From contig OZ242042.1 of the NCBI GenBank assembly GCA_965204905.1, forward strand, positions 2,294,001 to 2,358,000: a stretch of 64,000 nt of DNA, given 5' to 3'. Both the position numbers and the translations under genes were made by a program. Positions within the stretch are counted from its first letter, which is position 1; each line of letters begins with the position of its first letter. Under the pieces are notes generated by a model. It had not been told where the DNA came from, made no database searches, and worked only from the letters and a program-made list of their open reading frames with translations. This stretch comes from Bin87 sp965204905. Its GTDB lineage: Bacteria > Chloroflexota > Dehalococcoidia > Lucifugimonadales > UBA3495. Shown here piece by piece: positions 33,856 to 42,059 of this stretch.

Positions 33856-34596
33856 TCAGCGGTTGGCTTCGCCTTCGTCGTCCTGGGGGATGACCTGGCG
33901 CAGGATGGCTTCTTCGCTAAGACCGGCGGCCTCACTGTGTACCTCCGGCGTGTCGGCAATGAACAGGTCAGGGTCGATGGCTGCGGGGACTTTTTCAGGC
34001 CGGTGGTCGGCATGAGTCAGGATGTTGTGGGTGATGACGACGAGGGACAGAGCAGTCAGGCCAAGCATCACATCCAGACCGCGATGGTGTATGACCTGGT
34101 TCAGGACAAGCATCACACCGTAACCGAGGAAGATGCCGATGGAAGAGCGAAAGACGGAACGGCGGAACAGCAGGACGGAAACGAAGCCGACCGCGATGCC
34201 AATCAGAACGAACCAGTTCAAGTAGGCCAGGGACACGCCGACCAGCACCACCATGCCGTCGCCGCCCTTGAATCCGGTGAAGATGCTTTTCCAATGGCCG
34301 GCGATGGCGGCGGCGCCGGCTACCAGTCCGAGGAGTTCGTGCTGGCCGAACATCCAGGCGACGTACACTGCGGCGGCCCCTTTCAGGGCGTCGCAGGCGA
34401 ATACCATCATGCCGCGGCGGCGTCCGACGTGCCAGAAAACGTTGGCAGTGCCGGCGCGCCGGCTGCCCGTAGCGAAAATGTCCACGCCTTTCCAGCGGGC
34501 TACCAGGTAAGCGAACGGGATACTGCCCAACAGATAGCCGACCAGCGCTGCGGCCAGGATACGGGTCAACAAAGGGATGAAGTCGGCAAGGAACAT
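33856..34596 (-). CDS. Divergent PlsY-type glycerol-3-phosphate acyltransferase
   Basis: A 246-residue membrane protein of the PlsY family with five to six hydrophobic segments. The three family motifs are present but altered: GSIPFAYL at 24-31, GSRRAGTANVFW at 44-55 (PlsY usually GSGNPGATN), and GHWKSIFTGFKGGDGM at 100-115 (usually FKGGKGV, so Lys becomes Asp). A hydrophilic tail of about 50 residues follows the last segment. PlsY moves an acyl group from acyl-phosphate to glycerol-3-phosphate; the changes suggest another acceptor or weak activity. It is the last gene of the minus-strand group with the radical SAM lipid-synthase-like gene. Confidence 0.8.
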   Translation of the reverse strand: MFLADFIPLLTRILAAALVGYLLGSIPFAYLVARWKGVDIFATGSRRAGTANVFWHVGRRRGMMVFACDALKGAAAVYVAWMFGQHELLGLVAGAAAIAGHWKSIFTGFKGGDGMVVLVGVSLAYLNWFVLIGIAVGFVSVLLFRRSVFRSSIGIFLGYGVMLVLNQVIHHRGLDVMLGLTALSLVVITHNILTHADHRPEKVPAAIDPDLFIADTPEVHSEAAGLSEEAILRQVIPQDDEGEANR

Positions 34597-34665
34597 AACG
34601 TCACACGTGCATTGGCACGTTTTAGAAACCTGCCAAGCATGATAGCATGGCCGACGATTTCGGGT

Positions 34666-35457
34666 TCACTCAGTCAGGCGGGCAACGTATAGCCAGTAGC
34701 CGATTTCACCGCGTCGTACCAGCGCCTCCACACGTTCCAACAGGTCGGAAGGGAAGTCCGACCAATCGGTCGCAGCAGTCGTGGCGGACGGGCTGATGCC
34801 GTTCCAAAGGGTCAGCTTGCCGCGCAGTTCGGCCAGCAAGGCCAGCACCTCCATGGACAAGTCGGCGCACTGGGTCACGGTGAAACCACCGGATTCCAGC
34901 AACTGGGTGTAGCCCCCTGTGGACAGGGCGTCGGTGAGGCAGAGCATCATTCCCAACGTGCTGTCCAATTCCGGCGGGAGGCTGCCGGGTTCGACGGTCA
35001 CGTCGGAGAGTCCGATCACTCCGCCGGGCCGGAGCAGGCGGCGCGCCTCCGCGATGGCGGCGGATTTGTCGGCGAACAGGCTGGTCGCGCACTCGACGAT
35101 GACGGCGTCGAAGGCGCCGGAACGGAAGGGCGGCATCTCGGCATCACCGCGCACGAAGGCGACATTGGCCGGCACGGGTTGCTCAAGGGCGCGTTGGCGG
35201 GAATCGGTCGCGGCCGCCGCGCCAAGCTCCAGGCCGGTAACGCGGCATTTGAACACGCGCGATATGGCGGTGGCGCTGGTTCCGAGGCCGCAGGCGAGAT
35301 CGAGGACGCGCCATCCGGGTTGCAACCCCATGGCGCGGCCCAGCCGATTGGTGGCGCGGAGGCCGCCGGGGTGCAGACTGTCGCCGAGGATGAGGCGCGC
35401 CAGTTCCGAGGAGTACAGGTCGGCGCAGCAGATTTTGGCGGAGTAGGTGGAGAGCAT
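34666..35457 (-). CDS. Class I SAM-dependent methyltransferase next to the Tes-like gene
   Basis: A 263-residue methyltransferase with motif I VLDLACGLGTSA at 51-62, GLELG as strand-2 end, VRGDAEMPPFRSGAFDAVI as the acidic post-motif, and LRRLLRPGG-like ARRLLRPGGVIGLSDV. The N-terminal ICCADLYSSELARLILGDS segment is found in UbiE/ArsM-like relatives. The ATG at 35457 is used; the frame extends upstream only through a repeat palindrome. It lies 13 bases after the radical SAM stop, so joint expression is likely. A lipid or radical-SAM-product substrate is inferred from context only. Confidence 0.82.
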   Translation of the reverse strand: MLSTYSAKICCADLYSSELARLILGDSLHPGGLRATNRLGRAMGLQPGWRVLDLACGLGTSATAISRVFKCRVTGLELGAAAATDSRQRALEQPVPANVAFVRGDAEMPPFRSGAFDAVIVECATSLFADKSAAIAEARRLLRPGGVIGLSDVTVEPGSLPPELDSTLGMMLCLTDALSTGGYTQLLESGGFTVTQCADLSMEVLALLAELRGKLTLWNGISPSATTAATDWSDFPSDLLERVEALVRRGEIGYWLYVARLTE

Positions 35458-35464
35458 CCGGGAA

Positions 35465-35503
35465 CCACCCTCACCCCGGCCCTCTCCCATCGAGGGAGAG
35501 GGA
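35465..35503. repeat. Extragenic palindrome, family C, at the 3' end of the radical SAM gene
   Basis: CCCTCTCCC (35480-35488) pairs with GGGAGAGGG (35494-35502), flanked by CACCCTCACCCCGG. This palindrome type is widespread in bacterial genomes. It covers the last codons of the radical SAM gene (SLSLDGRGPG) and fills the gap to the methyltransferase start. Confidence 0.75.
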
Positions 35504-36931
35504 GCGGATCCTCTGGCGGCCCTGTTGTTGGGTGAGTTGTTCGCGGATCTCCTCGCGGTAGCCAACGGAGTTGTAGGCACAGAAGGGTATGGCGCGACCG
35601 TCTGGCGTGAGGATGCCGACGCAGCACTTCATCACCTGCTTGACGTTGAACGTCCAGGCGTCCAGAAAGTCCTTGATGGCGATCTGGAAGATGTGATCCT
35701 TAAGGTGGTTGATCTCGTAGGGCAGGTCCAGGCCGGGGCCGCAGGCGCACTCGAATCGGCCGGCGGTCTGTTCAGTGCCGGCAACGGCAGAGGCGGACCA
35801 CAAGCCTTCCAGGGCGACCTGTATGTCGGCGGCATTGGGCGGCTTGGGCAGGGCGCGGTTGGTGATGTAGTCCAGGTACTGGTCAATGTCCAGCAGGCGG
35901 GGCAAGGGCGTGACCTGATCGCCGTCCACGAAAAGGTAGGAATTGACCTGGCAGGTTGGGAAACAGCAGGGGACAGGTACGAAATCCCCCAAGACGAATC
36001 GTCCGCCGGTTTGGTCAACGATGCCATGGATGATGTCCGGGATGGTTACGCGGGTCATCGGATCAAATTCTATGTGCCGGCCGACGTGGGTCACGGGCTG
36101 GAAGACGGCCCCGCGAACGGCGGGATGTTGCAAACCGAACTCCAGGATTGCGCCGACCTCGTCGGTATTGACGTCGCGCTCGATGGCGGCGACGAGTACG
36201 GCGGTCATGCCGGCATCGGCGAGGCGGTCGAGGGCGCGTAGCTTGGTGTCCAGCAGAGATTCGCCGCGTATGGTGAGGTAGGTTTCCTCGCGGAGGCCGT
36301 CAAACTGGAAATAGACGACGGGATCGAGGGCCGCCATCCGGGCCAGGAATTTGTCATCGTGAGCGAGGCGGACGCCGTTGGTGTTGATCATCACCTGGCG
36401 GATGCCGCGGTCCTTGGCGGCCTGAATCATCTCGGGCAGTTGGGGGTGGATGGTGGGTTCGCCGCCGCTGAACTGGACGACCTCGGGGTCGCCCTCGATC
36501 TCGACGAAGCGGTCAAGCATGGACTCGACCTGTTCAAGGGTAAGGCTGTAGCCGATGCCGGCGTCGGCGAAGCAGATGGGGCAGTCCAGGTTGCAGGCGG
36601 TGTTGACCTCGATGAGTGCCAGGCAGATATGCTGCTTGTGCTCGGGGCACAGGCCGCAATCCAGGGGACAGCCGTTCTCTACCTCGGTGCTGAAGTCCAG
36701 GGGGATGGTGCCGGGTTTATTGAAACGCACGCTGCCGACATACATCTCGGCGTCGGAACTGATGATGCCCTCAAACCACCCGTGTTCGGGGCACCGCTTG
36801 CGCATATAGACCTTGTTGTCGCGGATGATTACCTGGGCGTCGATGACTGCCTTGCATTCAGGACAAATGGAGCGGGTGAGCTCGTGGAAGATGAAATCGG
36901 CATCCTGCTTTATGCGGTTGGCGGGGGACAA
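35471..36931 (-). CDS. Radical SAM protein of the MJ0619/tetraether lipid synthase (Tes) type
   Basis: A 486-residue radical SAM protein. The SAM cluster motif is Cys113-x3-Cys117-x2-Cys120 (CNLDCPICFA), with GGEP at 156-159. An N-terminal rubredoxin-like knuckle has Cys23, Cys26 and Cys47; Cys88-x3-Cys92-x2-Cys95 (GCPLDCGLCPEHK) and late cysteines (322, 323, 327, 395, 397, 436, 437, 451) could bind two further clusters. This is the layout known for Methanocaldococcus MJ0619/Tes, which couples lipid tails into membrane-spanning tetraethers. Start is TTG with AAGGAG 10 bases upstream. The last ten residues come from a repeat palindrome. Product inferred, not proven. Confidence 0.85.
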   Translation of the reverse strand: MSPANRIKQDADFIFHELTRSICPECKAVIDAQVIIRDNKVYMRKRCPEHGWFEGIISSDAEMYVGSVRFNKPGTIPLDFSTEVENGCPLDCGLCPEHKQHICLALIEVNTACNLDCPICFADAGIGYSLTLEQVESMLDRFVEIEGDPEVVQFSGGEPTIHPQLPEMIQAAKDRGIRQVMINTNGVRLAHDDKFLARMAALDPVVYFQFDGLREETYLTIRGESLLDTKLRALDRLADAGMTAVLVAAIERDVNTDEVGAILEFGLQHPAVRGAVFQPVTHVGRHIEFDPMTRVTIPDIIHGIVDQTGGRFVLGDFVPVPCCFPTCQVNSYLFVDGDQVTPLPRLLDIDQYLDYITNRALPKPPNAADIQVALEGLWSASAVAGTEQTAGRFECACGPGLDLPYEINHLKDHIFQIAIKDFLDAWTFNVKQVMKCCVGILTPDGRAIPFCAYNSVGYREEIREQLTQQQGRQRIRSLSLDGRGPG

Positions 36932-36962
36932 TGTGTTGAGCTCCTTATTTCGGCGGGTATCA

Positions 36963-37661
36963 TTACGCGGTCAGCTCGTTGCCGTTTTCAATTTCAACGA
37001 AGGCAACGTCCCACAGCGACGGTGTTGATCCGGTAACCGGGTCAACGCCCAATCTCGTGCCGGCCACTACCGGTATGGCAACGCCGGTTACTTCAGGAGG
37101 TCCCTCGTGGCGCAGGATGACATCTAGCGTATCAGCCTGTGAGGAGGCGCGCTTCACATCACGCTTTGAAACCGCAAAAGACACCTGAACTATCAGATAA
37201 ACCGGGGTGTCGTCCTCAGCCCGTCGGCCATAGAAATAGACGTCGCCGGAGTCGAGATCTATGGCTTCACTACCATGAATAATGCCACGTCGGGCAGCGT
37301 CCATGGCGATGGTGGACATCTTTTCCCGGGGGAAAATCTCAATGCTGCTCAAATTCAGAGCCCTGGCGAAATCTCCGGGGCGACGCTCGCAGAGGAATTC
37401 CAAGCCCCAACCTTTGAGGGTGGAAACGTCCTGAGAGGTATAGTCCAGCTTGCCGCGAAATCCGGCAACGGTTTCTCTTGTTTCACGATGGGATTCCATA
37501 AGCCGCTCGAACCTGCGGTCAATCCTAGCCTGCGAAGCGCGAAGTTCAGCGATGGCGCGGGTGTTTTCAGCCGATACCTGCGCGGTCTGCTGTAGCAGTG
37601 CGCGGATTTCGGCAAACGACATGGGATCCGGCTCATTGGCCGGTGGCGTTGGGGTGGTCAT
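36963..37661 (-). CDS. Coiled-coil protein with degenerate PD-(D/E)XK-like domain
   Basis: A 232-residue protein. Residues 15-80 form a heptad-like helix (AEIRALLQQTAQVSAENTRA, then SQARIDRRFERLMESHRETR). The rest resembles the DUF3782-type nuclease-like domain: GWGLEFLCERRPGDF, an acidic strand SEAIDLDSGDVYFYG at 131-145, then VYLIVQVSFAVSKRDVKRA where the usual catalytic Glu (vEv) is Gln159. This suggests loss of nuclease activity. It begins 73 bases after the DNA methylase stop and ends 31 bases before the radical SAM start, all on one strand. Role unknown. Confidence 0.72.
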   Translation of the reverse strand: MTTPTPPANEPDPMSFAEIRALLQQTAQVSAENTRAIAELRASQARIDRRFERLMESHRETRETVAGFRGKLDYTSQDVSTLKGWGLEFLCERRPGDFARALNLSSIEIFPREKMSTIAMDAARRGIIHGSEAIDLDSGDVYFYGRRAEDDTPVYLIVQVSFAVSKRDVKRASSQADTLDVILRHEGPPEVTGVAIPVVAGTRLGVDPVTGSTPSLWDVAFVEIENGNELTA

Positions 37662-37734
37662 GAGATTTATGGCCTTATTGGGATAAGTTTATGGTATCAG
37701 GTTTGGCGGGTTAGGGATTGCAGCAGGGCCAATC

Positions 37735-38541
37735 CTATCGGAAGTGCGCTAGCCGCTTGCGCATCACCCCCACCGCCTCCGGGTTGTTGTCGATCAGCGT
37801 GAAATCCCGGCCCTCGCGGTAAGCAGCCTCGCCTAACGTGCCGCTGCCGGCGAAGAAGTCGAGCACGTGGTCTCCGGGGTTGGAGTGGACGCGGACGATG
37901 CGGCTGATGATGTGTAGGGGTTTCTGGGTAGCGTAGCCGGTTTTTTCCTTGCCGGTTACGATGGTGCGCCACCAGACGTCGGTGGGGGTTTTGCCGCGAG
38001 CGGCTTTTTCAGGGCCGACCAGGCCGGGGGCCATGTAGGGGATGCGGTCGATGGCATCGTAGTTGAAGGTGTAATTATTGGGGTCCTTGGCGTACCACAA
38101 GATGTTATCGTGCTTGGCAGGCCAGCGGGTTTTGGGGCGGCCGCCGTAATCGTAGGCCCAGATTATTTCGTTTATGAAGGAATCGCGGCCAAAGATTTCG
38201 TCCAGCATTACCTTGCAATAGTGGACTTCGCGGTAGTCGATGTGAAAGAAAAGACTGCCCCGTTCGTCCAACAGGCGGTAGGCTTCAACCATCCGAGGAT
38301 GGAGGAAGCCCAGATAGTCGTCAAAATCATCGGCGTACCGGCTGTTGCCGACGACCTCGGTGCGGTACCGGCGGCCCTGGAATCCGGTTCGGTCGCCGTT
38401 TGCGTCGGGCGTGACCTTGATGCGGGTGCGGGACTGGGGCTTGCCGGTGTTGAAGGGCGGGTCAACGTAGATGAGCTGGAACGCGCCATCCGGCAAAGTG
38501 GGCAGGACATCGAGATTGTCGCCAAGTATAATTTCGCCCAT
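37735..38541 (-). CDS. Site-specific DNA methyltransferase (N6-adenine/N4-cytosine type)
   Basis: A 268-residue DNA amino-methyltransferase. Motif IV DPPF is at 27-30 (IYVDPPFNTGK) and precedes the SAM motif DFFAGSGT at 228-235, the beta-class order. TQKPLHIISRIVRV before motif I is typical. DPPF fits both adenine-N6 and cytosine-N4 methylation. No restriction endonuclease gene of recognised type is adjacent; the next gene encodes the degenerate nuclease-like coiled-coil protein. GGAGG lies 7 bases before the ATG. It may be a solitary regulatory methylase. The gene is divergent from a CoA-transferase. Confidence 0.88.
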   Translation of the reverse strand: MGEIILGDNLDVLPTLPDGAFQLIYVDPPFNTGKPQSRTRIKVTPDANGDRTGFQGRRYRTEVVGNSRYADDFDDYLGFLHPRMVEAYRLLDERGSLFFHIDYREVHYCKVMLDEIFGRDSFINEIIWAYDYGGRPKTRWPAKHDNILWYAKDPNNYTFNYDAIDRIPYMAPGLVGPEKAARGKTPTDVWWRTIVTGKEKTGYATQKPLHIISRIVRVHSNPGDHVLDFFAGSGTLGEAAYREGRDFTLIDNNPEAVGVMRKRLAHFR

Positions 38542-38582
38542 CGTGCGCCTCCGGCAGTGGGGGCATTATACAGGTGATTGAC

Positions 38583-39797
38583 ATGACTCAAGACAATCAT
38601 TCCAACGGGGCACTGAACGGCGTCAAGGTTCTCGACCTCACGCAGATCATGGCAGGGCCAATGTGTACGATGTTGCTGGCGGACATGGGCGCGGACGTGA
38701 TCAAGATCGAGCGGCCGGGAACCGGAGACGACACCCGACGCATGGGTTCGCGCCTGACCAGCGACATCTCCGGCGGATTCCTGGCGCTGAACCGCAACAA
38801 GCGGAGCATCGCCCTGGACCTACGCTCGGACGATGGCAAGGCCGTGTTCCGGCGCATGGTAGAGACGGCGGATGTTGTGGTGGAGAATTTTCGGCCGGGC
38901 GTGATGGACCGCCTGGGATTGGGCTACGAGACGCTGGCAGCAATCAACCCGAAACTGGTGTACGCGAGCATATCGGGGTTTGGCGGCACCGGGCCGTATC
39001 GCAACCGTGGCGGCTTCGACCTGGTGGCTCAGGGCATGAGCGGGTTGATGTCCGTTACCGGGTTCCCGGGCGGGCCGCCGGCCAAGGTAGGCGTCCCCAT
39101 CACCGACATCGGCGCGGGCAGTTTTACGGCTTTCGGCATCCTCGCGGCGTATATCCACGCACAACGCACCGGGCAGGGGCAGCAGGTCGATGGGTCGCTG
39201 ATGGAGGCGGGAATCGCCTACACGGTATGGGAGTCGTCGGAGTATTTTGCCACCGGCGAGATACCGGGGCCTTTGGGTTCGGCGCACCGGGTCAACGCGC
39301 CGTACCAGGCGCTGCGGACCAGCGACGGGTACATCAACATCGGCGCGGCGTCGCAGCCGACTTGGGAGCAATTCTGTAGGGCCATCGGGCGGGATGAGTT
39401 AATAGAGGACCCGCGTTACCTGGAGCCTAATGACCGCAAGGCGCGGGAAGAGGAACTGGCCGAACTGCTGGAAGAAATCCTGGCCAAGCACACGACGGCG
39501 CACTGGATGGAACAACTGGAAGCTGCCGGCGTGGTTGCCGGACCGATTTACGACATGGAGCAGGTGTACTCGGACGAACAGGTGCTGGCGCGGGAAATGC
39601 TGGTGGAACTGGAGGACGAGGAACTGGGCAAGGTGAAGAATATCGGTGTGCCGGTAAAGCTGTCAGCTACGCCGGGGAGAATACGACATCGAGGGCCGGC
39701 GCTGGGTCAGCACAGCAGGGAGGTACTGTTGGAACATGGATATACGGAAGCTGAAGTGGAGGACCTGATTATGACGAATGTAGTCACCGGCGGATGA
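38583..39797 (+). CDS. CaiB/BaiF CoA-transferase family III protein, copy 1
   Basis: A 404-residue family III CoA-transferase: LNGVKVLDLTQIMAGPMCTM at the start, MGADVIKIERPGTGDDTRRMG, LNRNKRSIALDLRSDDG, the FRPGVMDRLGLGY block and a GFGGTGPY loop that precedes the catalytic-Asp region. These enzymes move CoA between acids such as formate/oxalate, carnitine or succinate and a hydroxy acid. ATG at 38583 is used with AGGTG just upstream; GTG at 38574 is the alternative. It is the closest of the three copies here to the general formyl-CoA/succinyl-CoA type. Substrate unknown. Confidence 0.92.
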   Translation: MTQDNHSNGALNGVKVLDLTQIMAGPMCTMLLADMGADVIKIERPGTGDDTRRMGSRLTSDISGGFLALNRNKRSIALDLRSDDGKAVFRRMVETADVVVENFRPGVMDRLGLGYETLAAINPKLVYASISGFGGTGPYRNRGGFDLVAQGMSGLMSVTGFPGGPPAKVGVPITDIGAGSFTAFGILAAYIHAQRTGQGQQVDGSLMEAGIAYTVWESSEYFATGEIPGPLGSAHRVNAPYQALRTSDGYINIGAASQPTWEQFCRAIGRDELIEDPRYLEPNDRKAREEELAELLEEILAKHTTAHWMEQLEAAGVVAGPIYDMEQVYSDEQVLAREMLVELEDEELGKVKNIGVPVKLSATPGRIRHRGPALGQHSREVLLEHGYTEAEVEDLIMTNVVTGG

Positions 39798-39819
39798 TTA
39801 CGCCCGGGGGCAGCTCAGA

Positions 39820-39848
39820 TTGACAACATTTCTGAGGTTGCTTATTAT
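39820..39848 (+). promoter_or_regulatory. Promoter of tRNA-Phe
   Basis: TTGACA at 39820-39825, exactly 17 bases, then TATTAT at 39843-39848, 14 bases before the mature tRNA. It is the best sigma-70-like promoter in the window. Confidence 0.8.
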
Positions 39849-39861
39849 TAAAGTCCTTTTA

Positions 39862-39938
39862 GCCGAGGTAGCTCAGCCTGGTAGAGCACGGCACTGAAAA
39901 TGCCGGTGTCGGTGGTTCGAATCCGCCCCTCGGCACCA
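39862..39938 (+). tRNA. tRNA-Phe(GAA)
   Basis: A 77-base cloverleaf: acceptor GCCGAGG/CCTCGGC, D arm GCTCAGCCTGGTAGAGC, anticodon stem CGGCA/TGCCG around CTGAAAA (anticodon GAA), T arm GGTGGTTCGAATCCGCC, discriminator A and encoded CCA (39936-39938). Confidence 0.97.
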
Positions 39939-39958
39939 CTTCTTGCGTTCCCTATTCG

Positions 39959-39985
39959 AAAACGGCTCCGACCGGGGCCGTTTTT
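39959..39985 (+). terminator. Rho-independent terminator of tRNA-Phe
   Basis: AAAACGGCTCC pairs with GGGGCCGTTTT (one T-G wobble) across GACC, ending in a T-run. It lies 21 bases after the tRNA 3' end. The remaining 240 bases up to the next gene hold no ORF I can support, only an A/T-richer leader from about 40080. Confidence 0.85.
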
Positions 39986-40229
39986 GCTATTTCTGCGTGC
40001 TGGCGCGCCCCAACCTCCTCAACATCGTTGAGTTGGTTTCGTCCCCCTGAGCGAAATCTCCGAGCTTCGTGGGTTTGGTGTCGATATTTGACGTATTAGT
40101 GAAATTCATAGTAATAATGAGGCGGGTAATACTTATTCTGTAAGGATTTCCTGATCAAATTTTACAGTTCATGGGAAATTGTGGCGTTTTACAGCAAACG
40201 CCGGGAGTATCCCAGACAAGAAGGTGGGT

Positions 40230-41969
40230 ATGCGAAATCTCGGAATTCTATCAGGCCGCAATATCATCCTTTGTGCGTTGCTAGCCGCTGCTCTCATCGT
40301 TTTCATAGGATGCGCCGGTTCCAGCCCTGCGGCGCCGGCGGCTCCGGCCGCAACAGCAGCGCCCGCCGCACAGGAAAGCAGCGCCCCCACAGCCGTGCCC
40401 ACCGCTGCGGCATCGGCTCCCGCCGCGCCAGCGGAAGTGTCAGGTATGGTCACTATGATGGTGGCTGACTGGGGCACCCAGGCTTTTGAACCGAGAGACG
40501 CCTCGGGTCAGATTATGACGCAGCACCGGATGTTGCACGGGTGGTTGATCGCAGGGAACGAGAAGACCGAGATGATCCCCGGGATCGCCGAAAGTTGGGA
40601 ACTGTCGGAAGACGGCCTCCAGTGGACCTGGACCATTCGCGATGGGGTGAAATTTCAGAACGGCGACGACCTCACCATCGACGACATTCTGTTCACCCTG
40701 GACCGGCACCACGGCCCCGAGGCGGCGGAGAACGCCATCCACGGCATTTTCATCCAGCAGTCCAAACGAACGGTGAGCCAGGAAATCACCGGCCCCAACA
40801 CCATCGTGGTTACCCAGACCGAACCCAACGCCACCTATCCCTTCCTCTTGTCGCAGCTTCATTCATCCGACGCCCACGGCGCCGTGCTACCCAAGAACTA
40901 CTGGGAATCGGTGGGCGGCAAGGAGGGTTGGGAGGCCGCGCCCATCGGCGCCGGCCCGCTGATGATCGTTGAGTACAAGCCGTCGGAGCAAATGCTCTTC
41001 GAGCGCTTCGACGACTACTATTTCACTCCGGACAACGGGTTCCATGAAGACCGCAGGATGCAGTTCCAGACCATGGACGCGCGGCTGGTGACCGAAGAGT
41101 CCACCAGGATATCCGCGATACGGGCCGGTCAGGCCGACATGGCCGAAGCCAGCCTGAACGCGCGCAGCCAGGTGGAGGCGTCCGGCGGCCGCCTGGTGTT
41201 CATACCCGAAGCCTCCTATTCACAGGTCCGGCCCATGGGCTGCTGGAAGGAGGAGCTTCCGTGCAGCGACAAGCGAGTGCGCTACGCGCTGGACTACGCC
41301 GTGGACAAAGAACTGATTCGGGACAAGCTCTACGGCGGCACTGAGGTCGCCCAGGTAGGCGGATTTGAGGCTGCTACGCCCAACGCCCTGGGTTACAGCC
41401 CTGAGCTTGATTCTCTCCCCTTCGACCCTGAACAGGCCAAGCAACTGCTGGCCGATGCCGGTTACCCCGGCGGCGAGGGTTTCCCTGCCTTTAAGATACA
41501 CACCTGGAACGGCGGCGACGTGCCGCTGCAACCTGAGCAGGCCGAGCTGATCGCCGAGATGTGGAAAGACAACCTGGGTCTCGAAGTGACCGTGGTTGTG
41601 GGCGACCCCACTGCCGTCCGGCAGCAGGCCCGGGACCGGCAACTGGACGGCGACGTGTATTTCCGCAGCAACGAGGCCCGGTTCGATGGCGGCAGCCTGA
41701 TGCGCAGCGCCACCGACCCGGAGAACCCCAACCGTCTGATGGAAGAGCCGGAGTTGTTCGCCATCGTCAACGAAGCCCTGGCGGAGTTGGAACCGGACAA
41801 GCGGCACGATGCCTACAACCGGGCCTACCGAGCCATTTGGGAAGAGCACTACTACTGGAGCCCCATTTACGTCAATCTGCCCTGGGCGGTCAGCGAACGC
41901 ATCGCCACTTGGGAGCCGTGGCCCCTGGGGCCCTACGCCAGCGCTCTCTGGACGGTCACGCTGAAGTAA
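40230..41969 (+). CDS. ABC transporter substrate-binding lipoprotein, family 5 (peptide/nickel type), copy 1
   Basis: A 579-residue lipoprotein: signal helix, lipobox IGC with Cys28, Ala/Pro linker to about 70, then a family-5 solute-binding domain (MIPGIAESWELSEDGLQWTW, FQNGDDLTIDDILFTLDRH, SDKRVRYALDYAVDKELIRD, PFDPEQAKQLLADAGYPGGEG). Two cysteines in MGCWKEELPC are shared with the next paralogue. It would bind peptides or similar solutes for the DppB/DppC permeases 2 kb downstream. The ATG at 40230 follows AAGGTGGG. Similar along its whole mature length to the 42337 gene, so a tandem duplication. Confidence 0.93.
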   Translation: MRNLGILSGRNIILCALLAAALIVFIGCAGSSPAAPAAPAATAAPAAQESSAPTAVPTAAASAPAAPAEVSGMVTMMVADWGTQAFEPRDASGQIMTQHRMLHGWLIAGNEKTEMIPGIAESWELSEDGLQWTWTIRDGVKFQNGDDLTIDDILFTLDRHHGPEAAENAIHGIFIQQSKRTVSQEITGPNTIVVTQTEPNATYPFLLSQLHSSDAHGAVLPKNYWESVGGKEGWEAAPIGAGPLMIVEYKPSEQMLFERFDDYYFTPDNGFHEDRRMQFQTMDARLVTEESTRISAIRAGQADMAEASLNARSQVEASGGRLVFIPEASYSQVRPMGCWKEELPCSDKRVRYALDYAVDKELIRDKLYGGTEVAQVGGFEAATPNALGYSPELDSLPFDPEQAKQLLADAGYPGGEGFPAFKIHTWNGGDVPLQPEQAELIAEMWKDNLGLEVTVVVGDPTAVRQQARDRQLDGDVYFRSNEARFDGGSLMRSATDPENPNRLMEEPELFAIVNEALAELEPDKRHDAYNRAYRAIWEEHYYWSPIYVNLPWAVSERIATWEPWPLGPYASALWTVTLK

Positions 41970-42059
41970 ACCCACAGACCCAACCGCCGCCGCATAGTTG
42001 TCGGTCGATGGCTATGCGGCGGCGTGTCCGGTCACACCGGGCAGACGGATATTGACCGG

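Noticed and set aside
36359..37036. Plus-strand frame of 225 codons opposite the radical SAM gene
   Set aside because: Antisense of a conserved gene; its low-complexity Ala/Gly/Val/Leu/Asp text is typical of shadow frames.
40015..40035. CTCAACATCGTTGAG hairpin as a regulatory element
   Set aside because: A 6-base stem without conserved context; the tRNA terminator just upstream explains the region better.
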